DNA of 48,259 bases from Rhizobium sp. ASV20 (GTDB taxonomy: Bacteria; Pseudomonadota; Alphaproteobacteria; Rhizobiales; Rhizobiaceae), in contig NZ_JAELTU010000038.1 of NCBI RefSeq assembly GCF_016429015.1, forward strand, positions 1 through 48,259, given 5' to 3'. A program made the position numbers and the translations under genes. The notes under the pieces are model-generated. The model ran no database searches. It saw only the letters and a list, made by a program, of their open reading frames with translations, and was not told the origin of the DNA. This document shows, piece after piece, positions 17,124 through 27,697 of this stretch. Within the stretch, counting starts at the first letter, position 1. Each line of letters begins with the position of its first letter.

Positions 17124-18023
17124 TCATTTGCGTTTCCTCGTGCCGCGCTTGCTCCATGACTTGTCGATGGCGCCGCGCAGCTGGCTGAGTTGGTCGAGGC
17201 TATCTATGGCGGTATCGCGGTCTTTTGCGGCGAGTGCCACGATCAACGCCTCGACCAGCACCATGGTGCCGCCATGCATGGCAAGGTGGCCGGCGTTGCC
17301 ACGCGGAACGGGCAGGACTTCGGCGACCCTGTCGGCAACCAGTAGGCCAAGGTCGTCGCTGATCAGAATAACGGGCACGCGATGACGGCCCGCATGTTCG
17401 AGCAGCACCTCCACTTCGCGGTAAAGCGGTGCATAGGCGATCATCAGCACGACGTCGCCGGCACCGATCCAGAGAAGGCGATCGGCGAGCGCCACGCCGG
17501 AGGCAGAGAGCGCGTTTGTCGGCAGGCCGATGCGATTGAACTGCAGGCTGGCATAATCGGCCATGGCGCCCGATGGCCCAATGCCGAAGACGTGGCGTCG
17601 GGCAGCCCCCGCCAGAATGTCGACGCAGCGCTCGAAGCTGGCGGCAAACGCTTCTTGCCGCATGACGCCCAATGCTTGTTCATGCATATCGACGACATGG
17701 CGAAGCGCATTGCCGGCCTGACTGCCGGTTTCCGCCAGCGTTCGCTCCAACCGCGCGCCGGGCGAGGGCGTTCCGGTCAGCTCTGCAAGCAGGGCAGCGC
17801 GCAATGACGACAGGCTGTCGAAACCGAGGGCGCGGGCGGTGCGGACGACCGTTGCGTCGCTGGTGCCGGCGAGCTGCGCGATCTGGGCGGCCGAATTCAG
17901 CAGGACGGCCTGTTTCTGGTCGACGAAGAAGCGTGCGATGCGCTGTTCCGCCGGCGCCAGCGTTTCGATTACTCCGAGAACGCGGTCGTCGAAAGTGTGA
18001 GGCTTTTGCGTCTTTTCCGGCAT
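17124..18023 (-). CDS. RpiR/MurR-family regulator (HTH plus SIS domain)
   Basis: 299 residues. N-terminal HTH_6 (about 10-85: LAPAEQRIARFFVDQKQAVL, then IAQLAGTSDATVVRTARALG), SIS phosphosugar-binding domain (about 125-265: VFGIGPSGAMADYASLQFNR, DVVLMIAYAPLYREVEVLLEHA). Members sense phosphosugars and regulate sugar catabolism. No sugar genes adjoin it, so its target is not evident. Basic C-terminal tail (KRGTRKRK). Confidence 0.88.
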   Translation of the reverse strand: MPEKTQKPHTFDDRVLGVIETLAPAEQRIARFFVDQKQAVLLNSAAQIAQLAGTSDATVVRTARALGFDSLSSLRAALLAELTGTPSPGARLERTLAETGSQAGNALRHVVDMHEQALGVMRQEAFAASFERCVDILAGAARRHVFGIGPSGAMADYASLQFNRIGLPTNALSASGVALADRLLWIGAGDVVLMIAYAPLYREVEVLLEHAGRHRVPVILISDDLGLLVADRVAEVLPVPRGNAGHLAMHGGTMVLVEALIVALAAKDRDTAIDSLDQLSQLRGAIDKSWSKRGTRKRK

Positions 18024-18091
18024 GATCTATTCTTCGTAGTGAATGCTACTAATTCCAATATCTGTAGCATTTACTTCAAAAAAATGACAGC

Positions 18092-18132
18092 AAAAAACAA
18101 CGGGCGCTTCGCTGTGATGCGAAGCGCCCGTT
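18092..18132 (-). terminator. Strong rho-independent terminator for the LLM oxidoreductase gene
   Basis: 13-bp perfect stem AACGGGCGCTTCG (18099-18111) and CGAAGCGCCCGTT (18120-18132), followed on the minus strand by GTTTTTTG. It sits 45 bases past the stop at 18177. Confidence 0.9.
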
Positions 18133-18176
18133 GAGCCGAGCGATCAATATGGTCAGGGCAGGGTACCCGCCCCGGA

Positions 18177-19214
<1,038 letters not shown>

Positions 19215-19429
19215 GATTTTTCCTGTCATGTGTCGAAATGATAATGTTGTGACAGCATGTAGTGTCGCTCCCGACCATCCACTACCCGGAAAGTTTCGGC
19301 TGAAACCTTCGAAGAATTCGATATGCCGATGGCAACCGTCGGTATTCGGCAGCGCCGGCGTTGCGATCGGTAGCGCTCACGCCAATATTAGCTTCGACGT
19401 CAGTGCAGTTGGATCAAGGGAGGAAACAC

Positions 19430-19807
19430 ATGGTCGCATTGAAAAAAGTCAATCTTACCAAAGCCTTTGCAGCCTTCGATGAGACATGGAGTCCGCGTGT
19501 CGGTGGCGATATCAATGATTTTCAGATCAAGCTTACCAAGCTGGAAGGGGCATTCCACTGGCACCATCATGAGGAAGAGGACGAGCTGTTCCTCGTCGTC
19601 AAGGGCACGCTGCGCATGAAGCTGCGCGAGGAAAACGGCGGGGACGTCGTGCTTGGGCCGGGCGAATACATCATCGTGCCGCATGGCGTCGAGCATTGCC
19701 CTGTGGCCGAGCCGACATGCGAGGTCGTACTGTTCGAGCGCAATACAACACTCAATACCGGCAACGTCGAAAACGAGCGGACGATCCGGCAGCCCAAGCG
19801 GCTTTGA
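19430..19807 (+). CDS. Small cupin-domain protein
   Basis: 125 residues, one cupin barrel. Seen: FHWHHHEEEDELFLVVKGTL (motif 1 with metal-ligand His and Glu) and PGEYIIVPHGVEHCPVAEPT (motif 2 His). GGGAGG precedes the ATG at 19430, which decides the start over the earlier in-frame codon at 19361. Divergent from the LLM gene. Likely a metal-binding enzyme or sensor of unknown substrate. Confidence 0.85.
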   Translation: MVALKKVNLTKAFAAFDETWSPRVGGDINDFQIKLTKLEGAFHWHHHEEEDELFLVVKGTLRMKLREENGGDVVLGPGEYIIVPHGVEHCPVAEPTCEVVLFERNTTLNTGNVENERTIRQPKRL

Positions 19808-19865
19808 ACAACCCTGTGAGACCGGCGGCTGCAGAGCTGCTGCCGCCGATTGCACAGGTCTTTCC

Positions 19866-21527
19866 TCAGTTCAGCGCCAGCTTGTTCGATGGCGTGCGGC
19901 AGGCGGCGAACAGATCCAGCGCGGGATCGTAGACTTTCGTCGATATGTCCATCATCCCCAGGACGCTGTGGAAGATATTGTCGTGCGAATGTACGCCTTG
20001 AGCGGCGCGCTTCGACATGCAGGCCATATCGTAGCCTGCCACCTTCGCCAGATCGTCGGCCATCCAGACCAGCATCGGCACCTGCGTCTGCTGTACCGGC
20101 GCGATGATATAGGGCGCGCCGTGCAGGTAGATGCCGTTTTCACCGAGCGACTCACCGTGATCCGAGAAGTACAGCACGGCGCCGGAGACCGAATTCGAGC
20201 GCTGCTTCAGCTTGTCGATGATCATCGATACGAGATGATCGGTGTATAGGATCGTATTGTCATAGGCATTGGTGATTTCTTCCCGCGAGCAGGAGCTGAA
20301 ATCATTGGAGCGGCAATCGGGTCGGAAACGGCGGAACTCCTCCGGATAGCGCTGGTAATAGGCTGGGCCGTGGCTGCCCAGTTGATGCAGCACGAGAACG
20401 CTGTCTCCTTTCACGTTGTCCAGCCAGCCATCGACCTTGTCGACGAGGATTTCGTCCCGGCATTCGCCGTCCTTGCAGAAGCGCGGATCGTTCGAGGGCG
20501 GCAAATAGGTGTATGGGATGCGGTCCGCCACATCGTAGCTGCCGGTATCGTTGTCCAGCCAGGTCACATTGACCTTCGCATGGGTCAGCACGTCGAGCAG
20601 GTTTTCCGTCTCCAGCCCTTTGCGATAGCTGTATTGTTCGCGCGTGTAGACGGAGAACAGGCAGGGGATCGATGTTGCCGTTGCCGTCCCGCAGCTGCTG
20701 GTGTTCGGGAAGTAGACGACATTGCGCTTTGCCAGCTCCGGATTGGTTATCCTGCCGTAACCCCCGAGCGAAAAGTTCTGTGCGCGGGCCGTTTCACCCG
20801 CCACGATGATCGTCACGCGCGGCTTGCCGTTATCGGCGACGCCGACCTTGCGGGCATCCGTTCCCAGGGGCTGGGCGACGACGTTGGCGTTCCGCTGGAC
20901 ATCGATCACGTAACGCACGGCGCTTGCGACCGGTATTACCGGATTGAGGGTATCCATCAGGTCGCGGTGGGCGCGGCCGATGCCGGCATAGGTCTTGTAG
21001 AAGGTGGTGCCGGCAATGACGAAGACCGCGGAGCAGGCAAGAATGATGATGGTGTTGTGTGCGAGTTTCTTCAGAATTGGACGGTGGATAATCCGCGCCC
21101 AAACGATCAGCAGCGAGGGGAGAACGCCGGTCAACAATACATGTGTCGCGAAGCGCGCCGTAATCAGGTGTCCGGCTTCGGCACCCGTCGACACCGCCGC
21201 ATTGCGGATCATTTCCTTGTCGATGATCACGCCGAACTGGTCGTTGAACCAGGAGGATACCGACGCCACGAGGACGAAGAAGATCAGGACGGGTTTGGTG
21301 ACGTATTTGGCGGAGAAAAGGATGAACAGGCCCATTATACCGGCGGAAATGCCCGCCACAAAGGCGGCGAAAGCAGCAGGTTCGGCGGAGAAATAGTCGG
21401 AAGACTTGGTCCAGAACGTCCGGTTGGTGACAACAAGCACATAGAGGGTGACCAGGAGGCATAATGTGACGCTGCCGATGGCTGGCCTGACGAGGCGTCG
21501 GCCAGATGAGGTCTTGTCGTCGTTCAA
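19866..21527 (-). CDS. eptA: Phosphoethanolamine transferase, EptA type
   Basis: 553 residues, full length. Five N-terminal membrane helices (about 15-35, 52-72, 78-95, 125-145, 155-175), then a periplasmic alkaline-phosphatase-like domain. Seen: VAGETARAQNFSLGGYGR (zinc ligand Glu245), SSCGTATATSIPCLFS with the predicted nucleophile Thr281, DNDTG, HQLGSHGPAYY and FSDHGESLGENG plus HGAP. Cys pairs fit periplasmic disulfides. It transfers phosphoethanolamine from phosphatidylethanolamine to lipid A or core sugars and is linked in other bacteria to cationic-peptide resistance. The start codon is TTG with GGAG seven bases before it. Confidence 0.92.
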   Translation of the reverse strand: MNDDKTSSGRRLVRPAIGSVTLCLLVTLYVLVVTNRTFWTKSSDYFSAEPAAFAAFVAGISAGIMGLFILFSAKYVTKPVLIFFVLVASVSSWFNDQFGVIIDKEMIRNAAVSTGAEAGHLITARFATHVLLTGVLPSLLIVWARIIHRPILKKLAHNTIIILACSAVFVIAGTTFYKTYAGIGRAHRDLMDTLNPVIPVASAVRYVIDVQRNANVVAQPLGTDARKVGVADNGKPRVTIIVAGETARAQNFSLGGYGRITNPELAKRNVVYFPNTSSCGTATATSIPCLFSVYTREQYSYRKGLETENLLDVLTHAKVNVTWLDNDTGSYDVADRIPYTYLPPSNDPRFCKDGECRDEILVDKVDGWLDNVKGDSVLVLHQLGSHGPAYYQRYPEEFRRFRPDCRSNDFSSCSREEITNAYDNTILYTDHLVSMIIDKLKQRSNSVSGAVLYFSDHGESLGENGIYLHGAPYIIAPVQQTQVPMLVWMADDLAKVAGYDMACMSKRAAQGVHSHDNIFHSVLGMMDISTKVYDPALDLFAACRTPSNKLALN

Positions 21528-22034
21528 TGGTTTTCTCCGAGGCGTATCCGGTCGATCGGGCCGGAAAACGCTAACCGCGGGGCGCAGTTTTGGTTGCGAA
21601 AGCCGCGACCTTGGCGACCATTCCTGACACTCACCTGAACAACTGAAGTTTGAACACTGGTGCTTGCGCCGGAAACTCGCTGTTCCTTCCTCCCCGCCAG
21701 TGGGTGAATTCGCCGATCCGGCCTAGCTGTAGAGTGTCGCTATCGTTGCTTTTTTCAGCTTTCGAATGATGTCATGGAGAAATAGGGCCAAGTGCCGTCA
21801 TGGCGGATGCAAAGAGCGCCAACGACGGACGCCAGCCCAGAACGTACCCGCCAAGTAATGGGCTTCGCTGAGCACGATCGGCATTGTGATCGAAATGATG
21901 ACGGCGACATGCCGATTTGACGGCGCAGATATGCCGATTGAAGAGACATAAGGCAGAACAGCCGTCCGCTGGCTGATGCTTCATCAGCCACGAAGGAAAA
22001 GTTCAGCTGTGAGTGAACTGCTTTGCAGTGGCGC
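21528..22034. other. Intergenic, about 500 bases, no recognised gene
   Basis: Upstream of eptA. It holds a near-repeat, TGAACAACTG and TTGAACACTG (21637-21661), that could be a regulator site, and a short minus-strand open frame (21772-21984) with no recognisable domain and no ribosome site. It must include the eptA promoter. Confidence 0.4.
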
Positions 22035-22412
22035 CTATTCGCCGGTCTTGAAATAGGCCTCGAGCCGATAGCCATCGGGATCGATGATAAAGGCGGCATA
22101 GTAGAACTGGCTGTAATCCGGCCGGATGCCCGGCTTGCCATTGTCTGCGCCGCCATTGGCAATGCTGGCGGCGTAGAAGCCGTCAACCGCTTCCTGGCTG
22201 GGCGCGACAAAACAGAAATGCAAGCCCGAGCCGCGGTCGGCCGGGACCGGTCGCTCCACTTCACTGACCCAGAACTGGGCGCGTTCCGCACCATAGCCGA
22301 CCGTGCCATCGAAATTGCTCAAGCGCTCGTAGCCGAGCGGTGCCAATGCAGCATCGTAGAATGCCTGCGCCCGTGCCAGGTCTTTGACGCCGATCGAGAT
22401 ATGGTCGAACAT
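22035..22412 (-). CDS. VOC (glyoxalase/bleomycin-resistance fold) protein
   Basis: 125 residues. Seen: MFDHISIGVKDLARAQAFYDAAL at the start (first metal-ligand His), LHFCFVAPSQEAVDGFYAA in the middle and FIIDPDGYRLEAYFK at the end (last metal-ligand Glu). One VOC module of two beta-alpha-beta-beta-beta units; it dimerises to form the active site in known members. Substrate unknown. Confidence 0.88.
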   Translation of the reverse strand: MFDHISIGVKDLARAQAFYDAALAPLGYERLSNFDGTVGYGAERAQFWVSEVERPVPADRGSGLHFCFVAPSQEAVDGFYAASIANGGADNGKPGIRPDYSQFYYAAFIIDPDGYRLEAYFKTGE

Positions 22413-22768
22413 AGAAACAAGCTCCCGCCATGTTGCCTCGGAGCTTTGCTGAAGGCGGTGCCCCTGGGGAGGCGCTTATCTTCGAAGTCCGCAGGTCCTA
22501 TCTTGCCTCACAATCTTGCAATGGTCATGCGAAGTCAACAAAGCGATACGGCGGGTTGCGAGGTCCCTCGATTGCGATTTTTCAGACGTCGTTCATGGTG
22601 TTCGACAGACGCCGATCCCGATGAACGGCATCGCCCGGAAGGGCGTCTTGGCCGCGATGCATTTTTTTTGAAGAGACTGTCGATTTTCAAAAAGCTGTTT
22701 CGTTGTCACTATGAGCGGGCTTGTTGAGCGGCAATGGTGCCGACGTCCCGCTCCCGGAGGATTTTTCC
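22413..22768. other. Divergent intergenic region, 356 bases
   Basis: Between the VOC gene and the DGPF/sigma pair. Short open frames inside look random. Nothing recognised except the GGAGG ribosome site of the DGPF gene near its end; promoters for both directions should be here. Confidence 0.4.
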
Positions 22769-23161
22769 ATGCGTTTCATGTCTATCGTCATTGCCAAGGA
22801 TTTCATGCAGCCGTCACCAGCGCTGATGGAGGCCATTCACAAGCTTGCCGATCGGGAAATCAAGGCCGGTCGCATGATCGATACGGCGGGGCTGATGCCG
22901 CTTGAGACCGGCGCGCGCGTCACGATCAAGGATCGCAAGCTGAGCGTTATCGACGGCCCCTTCGTCGAGGCCAAGGAGGTCGTCGGCGGCTATGCGATCT
23001 TCGAGCTGCAAAGCAAGGAAGAGGCCGTTGCCTTGGCGGTCGAATTCATGCAGCTGCACAAGGATCTCATGCCCGGCTGGGAAGGCACTTGCGAGGTTCG
23101 ACCATACTTCGAGGCAAATGCCGAGGGCGTATGCGACCCGCTCGCCGAAGCCAGGGCATGA
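22769..23161 (+). CDS. DGPF/YCII-related protein, partner of an ECF42 sigma factor
   Basis: 130 residues. Seen: MRFMSIVIAKDF, the family signature VIDGPFVEAKEVVGGYAIFE (the DGPF motif) and AVEFMQLHKDLMPG. GGAGG lies upstream of the ATG at 22769. DGPF proteins are regularly encoded beside ECF42-type sigma factors; their role there is not settled. The sigma gene follows within 31 bases or overlaps, depending on its start. Confidence 0.9.
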   Translation: MRFMSIVIAKDFMQPSPALMEAIHKLADREIKAGRMIDTAGLMPLETGARVTIKDRKLSVIDGPFVEAKEVVGGYAIFELQSKEEAVALAVEFMQLHKDLMPGWEGTCEVRPYFEANAEGVCDPLAEARA

Positions 23162-23192
23162 TGCCTTCGATCCCTCATCGGGGCAGGCGGCC

Positions 23193-24464
23193 TTGACGGC
23201 CGCCGGCACCCATAGGGCGATCCTTGCCGTCTGGCGGGTCGAGCAGCCGCGGCTGATCACCAGTCTGGCGCGATTGCTGCGCGATGTGCCGCTTGCGGAG
23301 GATCTCACTCAGGAAGCATTGATTGCGGCGTTGGAGCGATGGCCGGAAACTGGCATCCCCGAGCGCCCCGGTGCGTGGCTGATGACGACGGCCAAACGTC
23401 GGGCGCTCGATCACCTGCGCCGCCGCCGGATGCTTGACCACAAACACGAGATGATCGTTCGCGAGATGGAGGAGGACGAGCAGATCATGCCCGATCTAGA
23501 CACCCCTCTCGATGACGATATCGGCGATGAGATGTTGCGGCTGATCTTCACTGCCTGTCATCCGCTGATTTCGCGCGAAGCGCGCGTAGCGCTGGCGCTG
23601 CGGATGATCTGCGGCCTGACGACGGAAGAGATCGCCAGGGCATTTCTGGTGTCGGACGCGACGATCGCGCAGCGCATCGTCCGCGCCAAGAAGACATTGT
23701 CTGAATCGGGGCTAACCTATGAAACGCCGCACGGCGACGAGCTGTCGCAACGGCTGGCCTCGGTGCTCGAGGTGATCTACCTGATCTTCAACGAGGGCTA
23801 TACGGCCGCGCGCGGCGAAAACTGGCTTCGATTGCAATTATGCCAGGAGGCACTGCGGTTGGGTCGCGTGCTCATATCCGTCGCACCGATGGAGCCGGAG
23901 GCGCATGCACTGCTGGCCTTGATGGAGCTCAACGCTTCCCGCTCTGCGGCGCGGACGGATGCCGACGGCAATCCGATCCTTCTGCTCGAACAAAATCGTG
24001 CTCGTTGGGATCGGCTGCAGATTCAGCGCGGCTTGCTGGCTCTGAAGCGGGTACAGCAGCTTGGCGGAGCCGGTGGGGCCTATGCCCTGCAGGCTGCGAT
24101 CATTGCCTGTCATGCTAGGGCAAATACGGCGGCAGAAACCGATTGGCGACGGATCGCCGATCTCTATGCTGAGCTTGCCGATCGCATTCCGTCTCCGGTC
24201 GTCGAGCTCAACCGTGCCGTTGCGGTCGGCATGGCTGACGGGCCTCAAGCGGCATTGGCAATCATCGAACGTCTGCATGATGAGCCTGCGCTGAAGGACT
24301 ATCATCTTCTGCCGAGCGTTCGCGGCGATCTTCTCTATAAACTGGGCCGATACGAAGAAGCGCGGCAAGCCTTTGAAGCGGCGGCCGCGCTTGCTGAAAA
24401 TCAAAGGGAACGTGATCTTCTGTTGCGCCGTGCCGCAGAAGCTGCCGGCGCGGAGCAGAAATGA
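23193..24464 (+). CDS. ECF42-type RNA polymerase sigma factor with C-terminal extension
   Basis: 423 residues if read from the TTG at 23193, which puts TAAGTHRAILAVWRVEQPRL where other members begin; an in-frame ATG at 23118 would overlap the DGPF gene. Sigma-70 region 2 (about 15-85: DLTQEALIAALERWPETG, RPGAWLMTTAKRRALDHLRR), region 4 (about 120-180: RMICGLTTEEIARAFLVSDATIAQRIVRAKK), then a long helical TPR-like extension (about 190-420: YLIFNEGYTAA, LELNRAVAVGMADGP-type segment) that in ECF42 replaces an anti-sigma partner. No anti-sigma gene adjoins it, as expected. Confidence 0.88.
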   Translation: MTAAGTHRAILAVWRVEQPRLITSLARLLRDVPLAEDLTQEALIAALERWPETGIPERPGAWLMTTAKRRALDHLRRRRMLDHKHEMIVREMEEDEQIMPDLDTPLDDDIGDEMLRLIFTACHPLISREARVALALRMICGLTTEEIARAFLVSDATIAQRIVRAKKTLSESGLTYETPHGDELSQRLASVLEVIYLIFNEGYTAARGENWLRLQLCQEALRLGRVLISVAPMEPEAHALLALMELNASRSAARTDADGNPILLLEQNRARWDRLQIQRGLLALKRVQQLGGAGGAYALQAAIIACHARANTAAETDWRRIADLYAELADRIPSPVVELNRAVAVGMADGPQAALAIIERLHDEPALKDYHLLPSVRGDLLYKLGRYEEARQAFEAAAALAENQRERDLLLRRAAEAAGAEQK

Positions 24465-24482
24465 CCCGCCTTTTGAGGCGGG
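24465..24482. terminator. Short GC hairpin between convergent genes
   Basis: CCCGCC (24465-24470), loop TTTTGA, GGCGGG (24477-24482). It starts just after the sigma gene's stop and lies before the MFS stop. The following T content is modest, so it is a probable weak bidirectional terminator. Confidence 0.55.
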
Positions 24483-24497
24483 CCATTTCGCTTTGGG

Positions 24498-25898
24498 CTA
24501 CTCCGCAGCCTGATAATTCGCTGCCCTCGCGGTGGATGAGCGTGGGCCGACGGCTGCAAGCAGCGTGATTGCGGCGGCAAGGATCGTCACGAAACCGATG
24601 CCGGCGATATAGGGGTTCCAGCCGAAACTCGGTGCGGCGCTGAACACGGCTGAAGCCGCGGCCAGCACGATGCCGCCGCCGATCTGGAAGGAGGCGAAGA
24701 GCATGCCGGAAGCCAGACCGGACTCGTCATCGCTGACTTCGGAGAGCGCCGCGACCTGGATCGATGGATAGGTCATGGCATAGCCGACGCCCAGCAGGAT
24801 CTGCGAGATGGCGACAAGAACCATGGTGTCGATGTGTCCGGCCGATAGAACCCAGAAAAGATAGCTGATGGCCTGCAACCCAACGCCGAAGGTCATCAGC
24901 AGGGTGGTGCCCCGGTTCTGGCCGATGGTTGCGAAGCGCGGAGCCAGGAACATCACGCAGGTGCCGCCGATGGCAAATGCGAAGCCGGTTGCAAAAGCTG
25001 ACCAGCCGACGACGTTCTGGTAATAGAGCGTCGCGATGAACTGGAAGCCGACATAGGCGCCCTGGAACAGTGCGGCGATGGCATTGGCGTGGCTGAGCCT
25101 TGCGCGGCGGAACATGGCAAGCGGCACCATCGGATCGTGATGGCGCGACTCCACGATCAGGAACAGCACCACCAGGATCAGTGCGGCGAGGAGCGAGCCC
25201 CAGGTCGCAAAGGCCTGCCAGCCGTCAGCGGCGGCGTTGGTGACGCCGAAGACGAAGAGCAGCAAGCCGGGAGTAATCGTCAAGGCGCCAGCCCAATCAA
25301 AGCGAGCGCGCGAGCCGCTTCGCTTGTGATCGGCGGGCAGGACGAGTGGGGCGACGATCAGCGCGAGGATGGCGATCGGCGCCCCCATGACGAGGGTTGC
25401 CCGCCAGCTGATGAGGGTGGCGGCTCCACCCAGCACCATACCGAGCACGAAGCCGGCAGCACCGGTCGAGGAGAAGACGCCGAGCGCCTTGGCGCGGGCG
25501 TTGCCTTCTCCGAAGACGGAGAGCAGAAGCGCGAGGGCAGCCGGCGCCGTGAACGCGGCAGCGATGCCCTTGATCAGGCGGGCGGCGATGAGCGTCGGGG
25601 CGCTATCGACGAAAGCGCCGGCAATACTGGCGAGAGCAAACACACCGAGCGACCATAAGAAGACGCGACGATGGCCGAAGAGATCGGCGACGCGACCGCC
25701 AAGCAGCAGGAAGCCGCCATAGCCAAGCACATAGGCACTGACGGCCCATTGCAGCGAGGTCGCCTGCATGCCCAGCTCTTTCTGGATCGCGGGCAGGGCC
25801 ACGCCGATGGTGGAGACGTCCATGGCGTCGAGGAAATTGGCGGCGCATAGCAGCAGCAACGCCAATCCCGCCCCGCTTCGGGTTTGGGATGAAGTCAT
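24498..25898 (-). CDS. MFS drug transporter, DHA2 (14-helix) type
   Basis: 466 residues, about 14 hydrophobic helices. Seen: LDAMDVSTIGVALPAIQKELG in helix 1 (DHA2-like motif D1), the loop GGRVADLFGHRRVF (motif A) and GAAGFVLGMVLGGAATL (motif C, antiporter). Likely drug/proton antiporter or exporter of a small compound. AAAGGA precedes the ATG. Divergent from a LysR gene 120 bases away, which probably controls it. Confidence 0.88.
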   Translation of the reverse strand: MTSSQTRSGAGLALLLLCAANFLDAMDVSTIGVALPAIQKELGMQATSLQWAVSAYVLGYGGFLLLGGRVADLFGHRRVFLWSLGVFALASIAGAFVDSAPTLIAARLIKGIAAAFTAPAALALLLSVFGEGNARAKALGVFSSTGAAGFVLGMVLGGAATLISWRATLVMGAPIAILALIVAPLVLPADHKRSGSRARFDWAGALTITPGLLLFVFGVTNAAADGWQAFATWGSLLAALILVVLFLIVESRHHDPMVPLAMFRRARLSHANAIAALFQGAYVGFQFIATLYYQNVVGWSAFATGFAFAIGGTCVMFLAPRFATIGQNRGTTLLMTFGVGLQAISYLFWVLSAGHIDTMVLVAISQILLGVGYAMTYPSIQVAALSEVSDDESGLASGMLFASFQIGGGIVLAAASAVFSAAPSFGWNPYIAGIGFVTILAAAITLLAAVGPRSSTARAANYQAAE

Positions 25899-26018
25899 CG
25901 GAATCGTTCCTTTCTGTGCTGCCGTCTTTTGGGAGGTTGAAAGCGGCAGGGAACGAGAAAATGTACATCTTCAAACCCTATTGCAAATTGATAGTAACCA
26001 TGTCAGGTATTACTGACG

Positions 26019-27014
26019 ATGATGAATGATGCGGTACTACGAAAAATCGATCTCAATCTGCTGCTCGCCTTTTCCGTGCTGATGCAGGAGCGGAACGTCA
26101 GCCGTGCAGCCGAGCGCCTGCTGCTCGGCCAGCCAGGTCTTTCCGCAGCACTTCGCCGGTTGCGCGAGACGCTGGATGACGAGTTGTTCGTGCGGGTCGG
26201 TCGCGGTTTGCAACCAACGCCGCGGGCGCTTTCCATTGCGCCGGCGATAGAGGATGCGCTTTCCGGCATTGAGCGCGCCATTCGGCCGCCGGCCGCCTTC
26301 GATCCGGCTGACTGGCATGGCGAGTTCCGGATCGGTCTCTGCGACAACCTCGAATCCTCGTTCTTCGGGCCGTTGGTGGCGCGGCTACGTCAGCTTGCGC
26401 CGAACGCCCGACTGACCAGCGTGGGCTTCGATCGGCGCGACGCCGTGCGCCTGCTGGACGAAGGTGCGTTTGAATTCAGCATCTCCGTACATGACGAGCC
26501 CGCCTCCTGGCATGTCCGGGCACCGCTGTTCGAGCAGGCGTCCGTGTGCATCTACGATGCGCGGCATCTGAATTGCGCGGCGCCCCTCAGCCTGAAGCAG
26601 TTCGCTACAGCGCCGCATGTGACCGTTTCGCTTGAGGGTGCCACGTCCAGCGGTGTCGATGTTGCTCTTGCGCGCCTTGGTCATCGTCGCCAAGTCGTGG
26701 CGACCGTACCTCGGTTTTCAGCCCTGCCGACGACGCTGAAAGCCATTCCCGCTATCGCCACGGTTCCTGAAGCCATAGCCCGCTGCATGGCGCAACTGCA
26801 CGATCTGACGATTTCGAAGCCGCCGTTTGAATTGCCGGCCGATCCGGTGACCATGCTCTATCGACGTGTCGATCAGGCCGACAGCCGTTCGGTGTGGTTC
26901 CGCCGCCTGTTCGTGGAGGTGGTTAAGGACGCACTCGATGCGAGCGGCTGCAAAATGGACGTATCAACCGACGCCTGCTGCTACGATCCGCCGGTGCTGG
27001 CGGAAGCGGTGTAA
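26019..27014 (+). CDS. LysR-family regulator
   Basis: 331 residues. N-terminal wHTH (about 8-68: KIDLNLLLAFSVLMQERNVS, AAERLLLGQPGLSAALRRLR, ELFVRVGRGLQPTPRA), then the type 2 periplasmic-binding effector domain (about 95-300). The LNLL and PTPRA pattern resembles the NodD/NahR/LinR branch. Divergent MFS gene is the expected target; effector unknown. The C-terminal stretch is Cys-rich (GCKMDVSTDACCYDP), which is unusual for the family. Confidence 0.88.
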   Translation: MMNDAVLRKIDLNLLLAFSVLMQERNVSRAAERLLLGQPGLSAALRRLRETLDDELFVRVGRGLQPTPRALSIAPAIEDALSGIERAIRPPAAFDPADWHGEFRIGLCDNLESSFFGPLVARLRQLAPNARLTSVGFDRRDAVRLLDEGAFEFSISVHDEPASWHVRAPLFEQASVCIYDARHLNCAAPLSLKQFATAPHVTVSLEGATSSGVDVALARLGHRRQVVATVPRFSALPTTLKAIPAIATVPEAIARCMAQLHDLTISKPPFELPADPVTMLYRRVDQADSRSVWFRRLFVEVVKDALDASGCKMDVSTDACCYDPPVLAEAV

Positions 27015-27069
27015 TCCTGCCGTTCAGCGTTTGGAGGGGAAACCGAATGACAGCATCTCGGGAAGCATT

Positions 27070-27531
27070 CTAATCATCGGGATAGGGCATGCCGTCTTTG
27101 TGCACGAACCGTCCATCGGTGCTCGAGCTCATCATATCGACGTCGGAACAGGTGATGAGATCCGTCGGCGAGCGCGTTCCGGCCTCAAGGTAAATTGCCG
27201 TGCTGCCAGACTTGTTGATCAGGTGGTGACCGTTGCCCGAAGCCTTTGGGAAGGCTGCACAATCGCCGGCGCGCAGCACCGTCTCGCCATCATCTTCGAT
27301 CAACGTCAGTTCGCCTTCGAGCACGTAGACGAATTCATCCTCTTCCGAATGCCAATGCCGCTGGCTCGACCAGTTGCCCGGCGGAAGTCGCATGAGATTG
27401 ATCCCGAAATCCGTTAGGCCTCCGGCATCCCCAAGTCGTTGCCGTATACGCTCTGCACAGGGGTCGTTGAATGGGGCTGGATAGCGCGTACCTTTGTGTT
27501 TCGGCACCGCCGCAACATCGATCTTCGGCAT
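27070..27531 (-). CDS. Cupin-domain protein
   Basis: 153 residues from the ATG at 27531 (AGG upstream; the earlier codon at 27594 adds a non-family extension). Seen: INLMRLPPGNWSSQRHWHSEEDEFVYVLEGEL (split across motif 1, with two His and Glu ligands) and AGDCAAFPKASGNGHHLINKS (motif 2 His). Common group in rhizobia with probable roles in sugar or small-molecule metabolism; no substrate can be named. Convergent with the LysR gene. Confidence 0.83.
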   Translation of the reverse strand: MPKIDVAAVPKHKGTRYPAPFNDPCAERIRQRLGDAGGLTDFGINLMRLPPGNWSSQRHWHSEEDEFVYVLEGELTLIEDDGETVLRAGDCAAFPKASGNGHHLINKSGSTAIYLEAGTRSPTDLITCSDVDMMSSSTDGRFVHKDGMPYPDD

Positions 27532-27697
27532 GAGAAACCTGCCTGCGATTTGCCATGGATGTGGCGAGTTAAAGTGTAGGCGGGAGCTTAGCAAAAGCCG
27601 CCGCAGGTCGTCCAGCGAAAGGCTTGAGCTTCGCGCCGTCGTTGTCCCGATCCTGGCATATATGGTAGTTTAGGCTTGGAGCAGCGGACGGGTCGAG

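Noticed and set aside
21772..21984. 70-codon minus-strand frame upstream of eptA
   Set aside because: No start signal or family similarity; a gene remnant cannot be shown.
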